Notes under the pieces: generated by a model
The model's database searches: none
Told to the model about the DNA's origin: nothing
Seen by the model: only the letters and a program-made list of their open reading frames with translations
Part shown: positions 15,617 to 25,454 of the stretch, piece after piece
Layout: every line of letters begins with the position of its first letter
How positions within the stretch are numbered: the stretch's first letter is position 1
Assembly (NCBI GenBank): GCA_028694105.1
Contig: JAQUUC010000011.1
Location: forward strand, 1-50,220
Direction: 5' to 3'
Source: Hespellia sp.
Lineage (GTDB): Bacteria; Bacillota; Clostridia; Lachnospirales; Lachnospiraceae
DNA length: 50,220 bases
Program-made: the position numbers and the translations under genes

Positions 15617-17383
15617 TTACATTCTCTCCGGTGCCGTAAATCCAAGCATATCAATACAAGCTTCCAGCACCTCTTTTGCTTCGCTGATCAGAGCAATGAA
15701 GCTGGCCTGTCTGTCTTTCTCTTCTTCTGACAAGATTTTCGTCTCATGGTAAAATTTGTTAAATGCATTTGCAAGATCATAAATGTAAGCGCAGATTTTA
15801 TGTGGTGCGATCTCTTCAAATGCTGTTTCGATAATCTGGTTATATTTTGCAATTTCAAGCATCAATGCCTTTTCACTGTCGTTCTGTGCAGGTAAAAGAC
15901 TGATATTTTCTAAAGTATTTCCACTTTCTGTATATTTCGTAAGAATTGATTTAATGCGCACGATTGTATACAGAATGTACGGTCCTGTATTTCCCTCAAA
16001 CGAAGTGAAACGGTCTACGTCAAAGACATAATCTTTGGATGCCTGATTCGATAAATCACCATATTTGATTGCGGCCAGTCCAACCATCTGAGCAGTTGCT
16101 TTCCCCTCTTCTTCCAAAACGGTGCGGTTGTCCATGATCTTCTTGTACATCTCATCGTTGATTTCTTTGATCAGATTTTCCAGACGCATGACGCCGCCCT
16201 CTCTTGTTTTGAAAGGTTTGCCGTCTTTTCCGTTCATCGTACCAAATCCGAGGAATTTCAAATCCACACCCTCTCTTACAATTCCGGTCTTCTTCGCACA
16301 TCTGAATACCTGAACAAAGTGAAGCTCCTGCCTTTTATCTACAACATAGATCACTTCGTCCGGCTTGTATTTTTCCTCACGTTCCACCAGAGTCGCTAAA
16401 TCCGTTGTATCATAGAGTGCGGCTCCGTCTGATTTCAGAATCATGCACGGAGGTACTTCCTTGGTGTCACTCTCTTCCATAACATCCACGACAAGTGCTC
16501 CATCATCCAAATGTGCATATCCCTCGTCTTTGAGGCGTTCCACCATATCAGGAATATAGGCCTGAGCATCCGCCTCGCCCTTCCACAGATCAAATTCTAC
16601 GTTCAGATTCTTATAATTTTTCTTCAAATCTGTCACCGATACATTCATGATATGCTTCCAGATTGCAGTGAATCCCCTATGTCCGTTCTGTAATAAAAAG
16701 GTTGCCTGAAGCGCTTCCTCTCTGTACTCCTCATGTTCCTTTGCATATGCACTTGCCGTCGGATAAATCTCTTCCAGCTCGCTGATGGTAAATGGTGCTT
16801 CCTGCGGATAATCACCGGTGAAGCCTTCCTCGAAATATGGCAGCTCCGGCTTTCTCTTCTTTAATTCGGTAATAATAAGGCCCATCTGATAGCCCCAGTC
16901 GCCCAGATGAATGTCCCCGATAACCTGATGTCCCATTTTCCTTGCAATCCGCTTAACGCTTTCTCCGATAATCGCAGAACGCACATGTCCGACATGCAGA
17001 GGCTTTGCAACATTCGGTCCGCCGTAATCGACCATGATTGTCTTTGGATTTTTTGCCTGCTCGATTCCAAGATTGTCTGTTTTCTTCATATCAGTCAGAA
17101 AGTCGCTCACGATCTGCGGCATTAGCTTCATGTTAATAAATCCCGGCTTCACTGCCTCGATATTCTCGAACATAACCGAATCCTTTAATTGTCCTACCAC
17201 ATCCTCCGCAATCATAATCGGTGCTTTTTTATATTCTTTTACAGCTGCCATCGCGCCGTTACACTGATATTCGCACAAATCCGGACGGTTCGACAATGTA
17301 ACTTTTGCATATTTTTTATCATATCCTGCTTTTTCAAATGCATCCTGCATCTGTTTCGTAATTATACTTAATAATGTTTGCAT
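15617..17383 (-). CDS. argS: Arginyl-tRNA synthetase
   Basis: Class I aminoacyl-tRNA synthetase charging tRNA-Arg with arginine and ATP; 588 residues. N-terminal Add-1 domain (about 1-105), catalytic Rossmann domain with the HIGH-type motif KPLHVGHVRSA at about 130, and C-terminal DALR anticodon-binding domain ending in the typical FTAPERM. An in-frame GTG at 17392 lies one base after GTGGAG; the ATG at 17383 has 10-base spacing and is chosen. It has its own promoter after the terminator of the upstream membrane-protein gene. No T-box leader (specifier stem plus GGGTGG sequence) is present. A tRNA-Arg(CCG) gene lies about 700 bases upstream on the same strand. Confidence 0.97.
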   Translation of the reverse strand: MQTLLSIITKQMQDAFEKAGYDKKYAKVTLSNRPDLCEYQCNGAMAAVKEYKKAPIMIAEDVVGQLKDSVMFENIEAVKPGFINMKLMPQIVSDFLTDMKKTDNLGIEQAKNPKTIMVDYGGPNVAKPLHVGHVRSAIIGESVKRIARKMGHQVIGDIHLGDWGYQMGLIITELKKRKPELPYFEEGFTGDYPQEAPFTISELEEIYPTASAYAKEHEEYREEALQATFLLQNGHRGFTAIWKHIMNVSVTDLKKNYKNLNVEFDLWKGEADAQAYIPDMVERLKDEGYAHLDDGALVVDVMEESDTKEVPPCMILKSDGAALYDTTDLATLVEREEKYKPDEVIYVVDKRQELHFVQVFRCAKKTGIVREGVDLKFLGFGTMNGKDGKPFKTREGGVMRLENLIKEINDEMYKKIMDNRTVLEEEGKATAQMVGLAAIKYGDLSNQASKDYVFDVDRFTSFEGNTGPYILYTIVRIKSILTKYTESGNTLENISLLPAQNDSEKALMLEIAKYNQIIETAFEEIAPHKICAYIYDLANAFNKFYHETKILSEEEKDRQASFIALISEAKEVLEACIDMLGFTAPERM

Positions 17384-17430
17384 AATGTTCACACTCCACT
17401 TATTTTTCTAGGATTAGCCTATATTGTCTT

Positions 17431-17459
17431 ATTCTAACACGGATGCTATCCATCAGCAA
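17431..17459 (-). promoter_or_regulatory. argS promoter
   Basis: Minus strand: -35 TTGCTG (17454-17459), 17-bp spacer, -10 TAGAAT (17431-17436). It starts directly after the terminator T-run at 17461. Confidence 0.65.
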
Positions 17460-17460
17460 G

Positions 17461-17496
17461 AAAAAAGGCAAACGAATCAAAGATTCATCTGCCTTT
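17461..17496 (-). terminator. Rho-independent terminator after the membrane-anchored protein gene
   Basis: Minus strand AAAGGCAGATGAATC pairs (two G-U) with GATTCGTTTGCCTTT across a three-base loop and runs into a T-tract. Confidence 0.88.
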
Positions 17497-17510
17497 TATT
17501 ACTTTTTTCT

Positions 17511-18077
17511 CTATTGGTATGCTTTTTTCAGCTCATCCAGCGACGCCGCTAGCGTTGGATCATTTTCTTTTGCTTCTATGTAGCTGTCTTCCACACTCTG
17601 AATCAGTTCGCGCACTTCTTCTTTCTGTGAAGCTGTACTGATCTCATCCTGAATCGTCTGATTCGCGCTGACATCCGCAATCTCATAAGTGTCCGTTCCT
17701 GATGCTTCAATATAAAATGTCTCCATGCCGGGAAGTAAGGTATCTACATCTTTGATCTCCATCTTATATGTCACATACGCGATGTAATCTCCAGCCGCTT
17801 CTGCGGGCATCGTATAGACGGCAATGTCCTGATAGCCTTCTGCAAACTGCTGAGTACCGGCCTTCTCTTCATAATACTGATCAATCAGGCGATTGACTTT
17901 GGTATATTTGTTTTTCTCTAAGGTATCTTCCGGTGCCTTCTGGTTCGTCTTGAGTTCCAGCATCGTCTCTTCGGAAGTATGGTCAGCAATAAAGCTGTCT
18001 TTGGTTAAAAAGAATCCCATCGTACCAAGCAGTGCTGTCACCAGCGCTACGAGGATGGCCACTTTTAACCGTTCCAT
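17511..18077 (-). CDS. Membrane-anchored extracytoplasmic protein of unknown function
   Basis: 188 residues, not recognised as a named family. One N-terminal membrane segment (about residues 4-25, KVAILVALVTALLGTMGFFL) with short cytoplasmic N-terminus, then an acidic, mixed alpha/beta extracellular part; residues about 60-135 (VNRLIDQYYEEKA to the SGTDTYEI segment) could form an NTF2-like or cystatin-like fold, and residues 140-188 look helical. No cysteines, no lipobox. Start at 18077 has AAGGAGGATAAG upstream; an ATG 24 bases further upstream lies inside the tRNA-proximal sequence and is not favoured. The gene follows a tRNA-Arg by 21 bases and ends at a strong terminator. Confidence 0.8.
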   Translation of the reverse strand: MERLKVAILVALVTALLGTMGFFLTKDSFIADHTSEETMLELKTNQKAPEDTLEKNKYTKVNRLIDQYYEEKAGTQQFAEGYQDIAVYTMPAEAAGDYIAYVTYKMEIKDVDTLLPGMETFYIEASGTDTYEIADVSANQTIQDEISTASQKEEVRELIQSVEDSYIEAKENDPTLAASLDELKKAYQ

Positions 18078-18098
18078 CTTATCCTCCTTATTTAGATA

Positions 18099-18170
18099 CA
18101 CGTCTGGGCGGAGTCGAACCGCCGCACCTGCCTCCGGAGGGCAGTGCTCTATCCACTGAGCTACAGACGC
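18099..18170 (-). tRNA. tRNA-Arg (anticodon CCG)
   Basis: The minus strand folds as a 72-nt cloverleaf: acceptor GCGTCTG, TA, D-stem GCTC/GAGC with an 8-base loop, anticodon stem CTGCC/GGCAG with loop CTCCGGA (anticodon CCG, reading CGG), four-base variable loop, T-stem GGCGG/CCGCC with TTCGACT, acceptor 3' strand CAGACGT, discriminator G. CCA is not encoded. The first acceptor pair is G1-U72 rather than the usual G-C. Confidence 0.95.
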
Positions 18171-18213
18171 TTACATTACATCCAAATATTTTATCAAATT
18201 CGAATGCCATGTA

Positions 18214-18242
18214 ATATTAGCACAATTAAGCTCAAAAGTAAA
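18214..18242 (-). promoter_or_regulatory. Probable promoter of the tRNA-Arg unit
   Basis: Minus strand: -35 TTTACT (18237-18242), 17-bp spacer, -10 TAATAT (18214-18219). Each hexamer matches consensus at four of six positions. It overlaps the end of the DUF5688 gene. No other candidate in the gap has correct spacing. Confidence 0.5.
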
Positions 18243-19137
18243 GTACTTTACGCACTCTGTCGTAGTAATAAGCGTGATTTCCCAGAACCTCTTCCGCTTC
18301 CACCTGCGTGTCATTTACCTCCCGGATGGTCTCATCCAAATCGCTCCTTCTCACCCGCCGGCTCTCACACACAATAATAACTTCATGGATGCTGCTCGGC
18401 AAAATATAGAAGCTGTTTTCTAACTTGTCCGCAATCATTTCCAGCACATGGTCGTATGCCATCACAGCAGCCCCGAAGCTTCTGATTTTATTTGACAGCA
18501 CATACATCTCGTCCGGGGCCGCATATTCTTTGTGAAATAATTCCAGCTCTTCCTTTGAATCCGGACAAATCAGATCATCAATGATCTGCTGCATCGGAGC
18601 CAGCGTCGCCGGAAGTGTTCTCCTTCCGTTCAGCTGCGCAATATGATACAGCTCTTCCTTTCCCATCTTCCACGAATCCATCATTGCATTTGTGACAGTG
18701 ATAGTTGCACTGCCACAGCCACGCACATCAAGCAGTACATAATACACCAACGCCAGATCCTGAAATTCCATATACGGAACTGTATTCAGAAGACCTTGGT
18801 TTTTCTCTTTGTTGATGAGCTTTGGCATAATCTTATCCTTCCATTTATCGAATGACTGTATCGTCTCGACATCCAGCGATTCTTCATAACGTACCTCGTG
18901 ATAAAAATGATCCAGCTTTTTTATAATTTCTTCTAATGATTTTCCATTTTGATACTGTTGGTAAAATTCTTCCAGATATATTGTAGGTGAAATATTCACA
19001 TCTTTTTTAGCGATTGTGATCCCCTGTTTTTTCATCCCATTATTCTTTACAGTTGTACGGATACTGACTGTAATATCATCTGAAAGTCTTTCGTTCATTC
19101 CTCTTTCTACTGCGCTTAAAAAACTCTGATAATCCAT
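18232..19137 (-). CDS. DUF5688 family protein
   Basis: 301-residue soluble protein matching my memory of the DUF5688 family common in Lachnospiraceae; function unknown. Family-like segments: start MDYQSFLSAVERGM, ISPTIYLEEFYQQYQNGKSLEEI at about 53-75 (quoted in part: ISPTIYLEEFY), LINKEKNQGLL and VPYMEFQDLALVYYVLL in the middle, and a C-terminal part with SSIHEVIIVC and a run of acidic residues. No membrane segment. Frame is open another 46 codons upstream, but AAAGGGAAG lies just before the ATG at 19137 and the upstream stretch contains the promoter, so that ATG is the start. It stands alone with its own promoter. Confidence 0.8.
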   Translation of the reverse strand: MDYQSFLSAVERGMNERLSDDITVSIRTTVKNNGMKKQGITIAKKDVNISPTIYLEEFYQQYQNGKSLEEIIKKLDHFYHEVRYEESLDVETIQSFDKWKDKIMPKLINKEKNQGLLNTVPYMEFQDLALVYYVLLDVRGCGSATITVTNAMMDSWKMGKEELYHIAQLNGRRTLPATLAPMQQIIDDLICPDSKEELELFHKEYAAPDEMYVLSNKIRSFGAAVMAYDHVLEMIADKLENSFYILPSSIHEVIIVCESRRVRRSDLDETIREVNDTQVEAEEVLGNHAYYYDRVRKVLYF

Positions 19138-19275
19138 ATCTTCCCTTTCCGGTTTAGCGCTCACCATATTTTTGAAACTGTTTGAAAATGTGACACGAAT
19201 GTGTCGGGATATAACGAAATTACTTGAACAAATCTTATGTAAATTGAGTATATAAGATTTCAGACGAAAAAGCAA
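19138..19275 (-). promoter_or_regulatory. DUF5688 gene promoter and leader
   Basis: Minus strand: -35 TTGCTT (19270-19275), 17-bp spacer, -10 TATACT (19247-19252). The leader of about 105 bases holds a small hairpin GACAC-N4-GTGTC (19192-19205) and two copies of TTTGAAA in plus-strand reading a short way downstream. Confidence 0.65.
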
Positions 19276-19302
19276 TCACTTTATACAAATTTATGAATTG
19301 GC

Positions 19303-19339
19303 AAAAAAATTCCCCACTCCATACCGGAATGAGGAATTT
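19303..19339 (-). terminator. Rho-independent terminator after efp
   Basis: Minus strand AAATTCCTCATTCC pairs with GGAGTGGGGAATTT and is followed by a run of T; eight bases downstream of the efp stop. Confidence 0.88.
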
Positions 19340-19348
19340 CTCTGCTTA

Positions 19349-19912
19349 TTATGCACGTGAAAGATATTCTCCCGTACGTGTATCAATCTTAATCTTCTCT
19401 CCCTGATCAACGAATAATGGTACGTTAACCTGAGCGCCAGTCTCTACGATTGCAGGCTTCGTAGCTCCCTGCGCTGTATTGCCTTTGAATCCCGGCTCTG
19501 TCTCTGTAATCTCAAGTTCTACCGTGATCGGTGCTTCAACAGCAAACACTTTGCCCTGGTAGATACTTACTGTAACAGTCTCGTTCTCTTTTACGAATTT
19601 CATGGAATCTACAACATCTTCTGCATTAACTGCAATCTGTTCGAAGGATTCCGGATCCATGTAGTAATATAAATCTCCGTCATTGTAAAGATATTCCATT
19701 GATTTTCTTTCAATGAATGCTTCCTCAAACGACTCCGACGGACGAAATGTTGTCTCTGTCACACCACCGTTCATGATGTCTCTTAATTTTACACGAACAA
19801 AGGCTGCACCTTTACCCGGTTTAACATGCATGAAATCAACTACCTGACATACTTTTCCATCAATCTCTAATGTCATACCATTTCTAAAATCACCTGCTGA
19901 TTTTGTTGCCAT
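19349..19912 (-). CDS. efp: Elongation factor P
   Basis: Translation factor that binds between the P and E sites and relieves stalling at polyproline stretches; 187 residues, standard length. Three beta-barrel domains: KOW-like N-domain with the loop [14 protein letters not shown] (tip Lys about 32), middle OB domain, C-terminal OB domain ending [13 protein letters not shown]. The tip residue is Lys, the type that can be modified, but no EpmA/EpmB-like or YmfI-like gene is in the window. The frame continues nine codons upstream, but AAGGAGGATTTATAAA precedes the ATG at 19912 and the family start MATKSAGDF agrees. Single-gene unit with its own promoter and terminator. Confidence 0.98.
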   Translation of the reverse strand: MATKSAGDFRNGMTLEIDGKVCQVVDFMHVKPGKGAAFVRVKLRDIMNGGVTETTFRPSESFEEAFIERKSMEYLYNDGDLYYYMDPESFEQIAVNAEDVVDSMKFVKENETVTVSIYQGKVFAVEAPITVELEITETEPGFKGNTAQGATKPAIVETGAQVNVPLFVDQGEKIKIDTRTGEYLSRA

Positions 19913-19971
19913 TTTATAAATCCTCCTTAATCGCACCACTACGGCACTCTACGTTCTTTTTCACTTTTATA

Positions 19972-20000
19972 ATTCTATAATAGATTTTGCCTTTTTTCAA
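19972..20000 (-). promoter_or_regulatory. efp promoter
   Basis: Minus strand: -35 TTGAAA (19995-20000), 17-bp spacer, -10 TAGAAT (19972-19977). Confidence 0.75.
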
Positions 20001-20022
20001 CCCTTTTCTACTGATTAAACGG

Positions 20023-20520
20023 CTATTTTCGGCTTTTCTTGTAAAAATGTAACACAATTTTCTCCAAATACCTCTTTAATACAATCTGAATTTCTTCTTT
20101 TGGATGAATCGGTTTTACAAGAATATTACGCATGCCGGTTCTTTTCGCCCCATATACATCTGTAAAAAGCTGGTCACCCACGAATACGGTATTTGAGCAG
20201 TCCGTTCCCATTATTTCCATCGCCTTCCGGTAATTTTTTCTGGAAGGTTTGTGTGCATTAAAAATGTAATTGGTTCCGATTTCTTCATTAAACATCTTCA
20301 CTCTCGCCTCCTGATTATTGGAAATCAGGCAGGAGGAGAATCCGATATTCTGAAGTCTCCGAAACAATTCCTTTGCACGCTCATCCGCCGGTGCTCCGTG
20401 TGGTACAAGCGTATTGTCAATATCAAAGATTACACCTTTATAGCCCTCTTTATAGAGGTCTTCAAACGGAATGACATAGGTGGATTCCATATAATCATCC
20501 GGAAAAAACTTATCAAACAT
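20023..20520 (-). CDS. yqeG: YqeG family HAD IIIA-type phosphatase
   Basis: Small soluble HAD-superfamily phosphatase, 165 residues, of the YqeG type (PGP-like); physiological substrate not established, relatives include phosphatidylglycerophosphate phosphatases. Motif I FDIDNTLVPHG at about 32 carries the nucleophile Asp; motif II ISNNQE at about 66; Lys in FNAHKPSRKN at about 90; motif III VFVGDQLFTD at about 112. The ATG at 20520 lies two bases after the stop codon of the aroQ-aroK fusion with only a weak binding site (GGATG), so translation is probably coupled to the upstream gene. Confidence 0.93.
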   Translation of the reverse strand: MFDKFFPDDYMESTYVIPFEDLYKEGYKGVIFDIDNTLVPHGAPADERAKELFRRLQNIGFSSCLISNNQEARVKMFNEEIGTNYIFNAHKPSRKNYRKAMEIMGTDCSNTVFVGDQLFTDVYGAKRTGMRNILVKPIHPKEEIQIVLKRYLEKIVLHFYKKSRK

Positions 20521-20522
20521 TC

Positions 20523-21305
20523 TTACGCATCCATTTCATTAATCTTTGTTATCAGTTCTTCACAAATCTCCATAACGCTTTTGTTGTCTGTATGAATTAC
20601 GACATCCGCTGCTTTTTCATACTGCTCACGTCTCTTCTCCATCAATACGGAAATGAAATCAATGGTTTTGTTACCGTTTAAAATCGGACGGTCATCACTG
20701 TCTTTCACACGGTGAAGAATCGTCTCCGGATTTGCGGTAAGAAGTACCACACGTCCGTTCTTTTTCATCTCAACGACATTTCGTTCACGAAGTGCAGCTC
20801 CACCGCCACAGGAAATAACCGTATTTGTCTTTGCCTGCAGTTCGATTAACAGCTGTGTCTCTAACTGGCGGAAATACTCTTCTCCGTAGGTGGTGAAAAT
20901 ATCAGGGATACTCATTTCTTCCTTGTCAGCAATCCTCTGATCCATCTCAACGACATCCATGGCAAAGCAGGTATTCAGATAATCGGATACCGTTGTTTTT
21001 CCAGATCCCATAAATCCGATCAGAACAATATTGTACGGGAACAGCTTACGTGCCTGAATTCGTTTACTATTATGTACGATACGTTTAAATACATCCGCAA
21101 TCTCTTCCTGATATTTATTGTCCTGAAGTTTGCGACGTAACATTTCCTGCTGTTTTTCTTCCTGTGCAGGCTGAATAATCGGCATTCCGTACTGTTCCTT
21201 GTATGCCATGATTTTTTCAACAATACCATTACGTTCTACAAGTGCATCGATCAATTTATCATCGCAAAGTGATAATTGTTCTCTGTACATTTCTAAATCA
21301 TTCAT
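20523..21305 (-). CDS. Chorismate mutase - shikimate kinase fusion protein
   Basis: 260-residue bifunctional shikimate-pathway enzyme. Residues about 1-88 are an AroQ-type chorismate mutase (RNGIVEKIMAYKEQYG, HNSKRIQARKLF), which turns chorismate into prephenate; residues about 92-258 are shikimate kinase, phosphorylating shikimate at O3 with ATP, with the P-loop GFMGSGKTT at about 96, the DxD-type VVEMDQRI at about 118, FRQLE at about 146, SCGGG at about 166 and the lid DDRPIL. The two activities are not consecutive in the pathway (EPSP synthase and chorismate synthase act between). ATG at 21305 has AGGAGATTGAG upstream. It ends against yqeG, and a long hairpin separates it from guaB. Confidence 0.92.
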   Translation of the reverse strand: MNDLEMYREQLSLCDDKLIDALVERNGIVEKIMAYKEQYGMPIIQPAQEEKQQEMLRRKLQDNKYQEEIADVFKRIVHNSKRIQARKLFPYNIVLIGFMGSGKTTVSDYLNTCFAMDVVEMDQRIADKEEMSIPDIFTTYGEEYFRQLETQLLIELQAKTNTVISCGGGAALRERNVVEMKKNGRVVLLTANPETILHRVKDSDDRPILNGNKTIDFISVLMEKRREQYEKAADVVIHTDNKSVMEICEELITKINEMDA

Positions 21306-21338
21306 CTCAATCTCCTACATTCCTGTTTATTCAAGACA

Positions 21339-21387
21339 ACTGCGACCTGAATCCGAGCAAATGATCCGTCCCGAATAAAGTCGCAGT
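21339..21387 (-). other. Long hairpin between guaB and the aroQ-aroK fusion gene
   Basis: Minus strand ACTGCGAC (21380-21387) pairs perfectly with GTCGCAGT (21339-21346); inside, ATTCGGG pairs with CTCGGAT (two G-U). The 3' side is TGTCTTG, not a T-run, so it is not a typical intrinsic terminator; it may be an attenuator, processing site or 3'-end stabiliser. Confidence 0.6.
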
Positions 21388-21403
21388 CCGCCTTTATATA
21401 TTT

Positions 21404-22888
<1,485 letters not shown>

Positions 22889-22904
22889 TTATGATATACC
22901 TTTA

Positions 22905-22933
22905 ATAGTACAAAATGCTTGGGGGAATGTCAA
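22905..22933 (-). promoter_or_regulatory. guaB promoter
   Basis: Minus strand: -35 TTGACA (22928-22933, perfect), 17-bp spacer, -10 TACTAT (22905-22910). Confidence 0.75.
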
Positions 22934-22963
22934 TAAAAAGTTTTGCGTCTGCTCCCACTATTA

Positions 22964-23007
22964 CAAAATAAGAGGCAAAAAACGTTTGAACACGTTTTTT
23001 GCCTCTC
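22964..23007 (-). terminator. Rho-independent terminator after groEL
   Basis: Minus strand AGAGGCAAAAAACG pairs perfectly with CGTTTTTTGCCTCT across an 8-base loop and is followed by TATTTTG. Confidence 0.9.
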
Positions 23008-23038
23008 GCCTGTCAATCGGATACCCGATTGCAGCTGC

Positions 23039-24667
<1,629 letters not shown>

Positions 24668-24682
24668 TCATCATCCTCCTGA

Positions 24683-24967
24683 TTATTCAACAATTGCTAA
24701 TACATCACTTTGTTTTACGATAATATAGTTCTCTCCGTCCAGTTCTACATCGGTTCCGGAATATTTCGAATAGATTACCTTGTCTCCGACTTTCACCTGC
24801 ATTGTCACTTCATTCCCATCTATCATACCGCCAGGTCCGACAGCAAGCACTTCTGCTTCCTGCGGCTTTTCCTGAGCCTGACCAGGTAATACGATTCCCG
24901 ATTTTGTTTTCTCTTCTGCTTCTAACTGTTTTAAAACAATTTTGTCACCCAATGGTACTAATTTCAT
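24683..24967 (-). CDS. groS: 10 kDa co-chaperonin GroES
   Basis: Heptameric lid of the GroEL chamber; 94 residues, standard. Starts MKLVPLGDKIVLKQLEAEEK; the mobile loop KSGIVLPGQAQEKPQEAEV is at about 20-38, with the IVL contact motif. Three ATG/in-frame starts exist; AAGGAGG lies 8 bases before the ATG at 24967 but only 2 bases before the one at 24973, and the family start supports 24967. First gene of groES-groEL, preceded by a CIRCE operator. Confidence 0.98.
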   Translation of the reverse strand: MKLVPLGDKIVLKQLEAEEKTKSGIVLPGQAQEKPQEAEVLAVGPGGMIDGNEVTMQVKVGDKVIYSKYSGTDVELDGENYIIVKQSDVLAIVE

Positions 24968-24998
24968 ATTCATTGCCTCCTTATAATTTTCAATAATG

Positions 24999-25065
24999 TT
25001 AGCACTCATTTTCGTTGAGTGCTAACCCATAGATATAAAATATCACTCTGTTACTCATTTGTCAA
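24999..25065 (-). promoter_or_regulatory. groESL promoter with CIRCE operator
   Basis: CIRCE inverted repeat TTAGCACTC-N9-GAGTGCTAA at 24999-25025 is a perfect match to the HrcA operator. Upstream on the minus strand: -35 TTGACA (25060-25065), 17-bp spacer, -10 TATTTT (25037-25042). HrcA would block transcription at the start site and be released on heat shock; hrcA itself is not in the window. Confidence 0.95.
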
Positions 25066-25088
25066 CAAAGTTTATAATTATTTTATGG

Positions 25089-25403
25089 TTATTTTTTCTC
25101 TATTTTTTTCGTACAGTAAAAGCCGTTTTCAATCTTAAAAATCATGACATTTCCTGCTTCATCACAAAACCGCTCTTTGATCACGCCGGTGCAGCTGCGT
25201 ACTTCTGTCTTCGTTGTGATCTCACATCTGTATTTTGCATCGAGCAAAATCACAGAAAGATCCTCCTTCTCCAGCACCAGCCTGATATAATCCTCCTCCG
25301 GATCATAGCGGAGCACTTTGCAGAAATGTGTCTCCTCGTCCAGCAGTGTATTAATTAACACTGTTTTTTCCATTCTCAGCTCTACTTTATTCCCTTCAAA
25401 CAT
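25089..25403 (-). CDS. Hypothetical protein, 104 residues, between codY and groES
   Basis: Not recognised. A small soluble protein, acidic in the middle, with four Cys (about residues 28, 60, 71, 80) plus one near the C-terminus (FYCTKK), and alternating short hydrophobic segments that suggest a beta-rich fold; the pattern EGNKVELRMEK...CKVLRYD...YRCEI is faintly like the N-terminal barrel of YcgR/PilZ-type proteins, but no PilZ RxxxR motif is present. ATG at 25403 has GGAGGTAAAAC upstream. It starts 19 bases after the codY terminator, with no room for a separate promoter, so it depends on read-through from codY. It ends 24 bases before the groESL -35 box. Confidence 0.75.
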   Translation of the reverse strand: MFEGNKVELRMEKTVLINTLLDEETHFCKVLRYDPEEDYIRLVLEKEDLSVILLDAKYRCEITTKTEVRSCTGVIKERFCDEAGNVMIFKIENGFYCTKKIEKK

Positions 25404-25421
25404 GTTTTACCTCCAATCATC

Positions 25422-25448
25422 AGAAAGGGTATCAGCTTCCTGATACCC
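25422..25448 (-). terminator. Hairpin terminator after codY
   Basis: Minus strand GGGTATCAG pairs with CTGATACCC (loop GAAG), followed by TTTCTG. The T-run is weak, compatible with read-through into the next gene. Confidence 0.7.
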
Positions 25449-25454
25449 TCTATC

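Noticed and set aside
17384-17500. T-box riboswitch before argS
   Set aside because: The leader between promoter and start is only about 40 bases, with no specifier stem and no GGGTGG-type T-box sequence.
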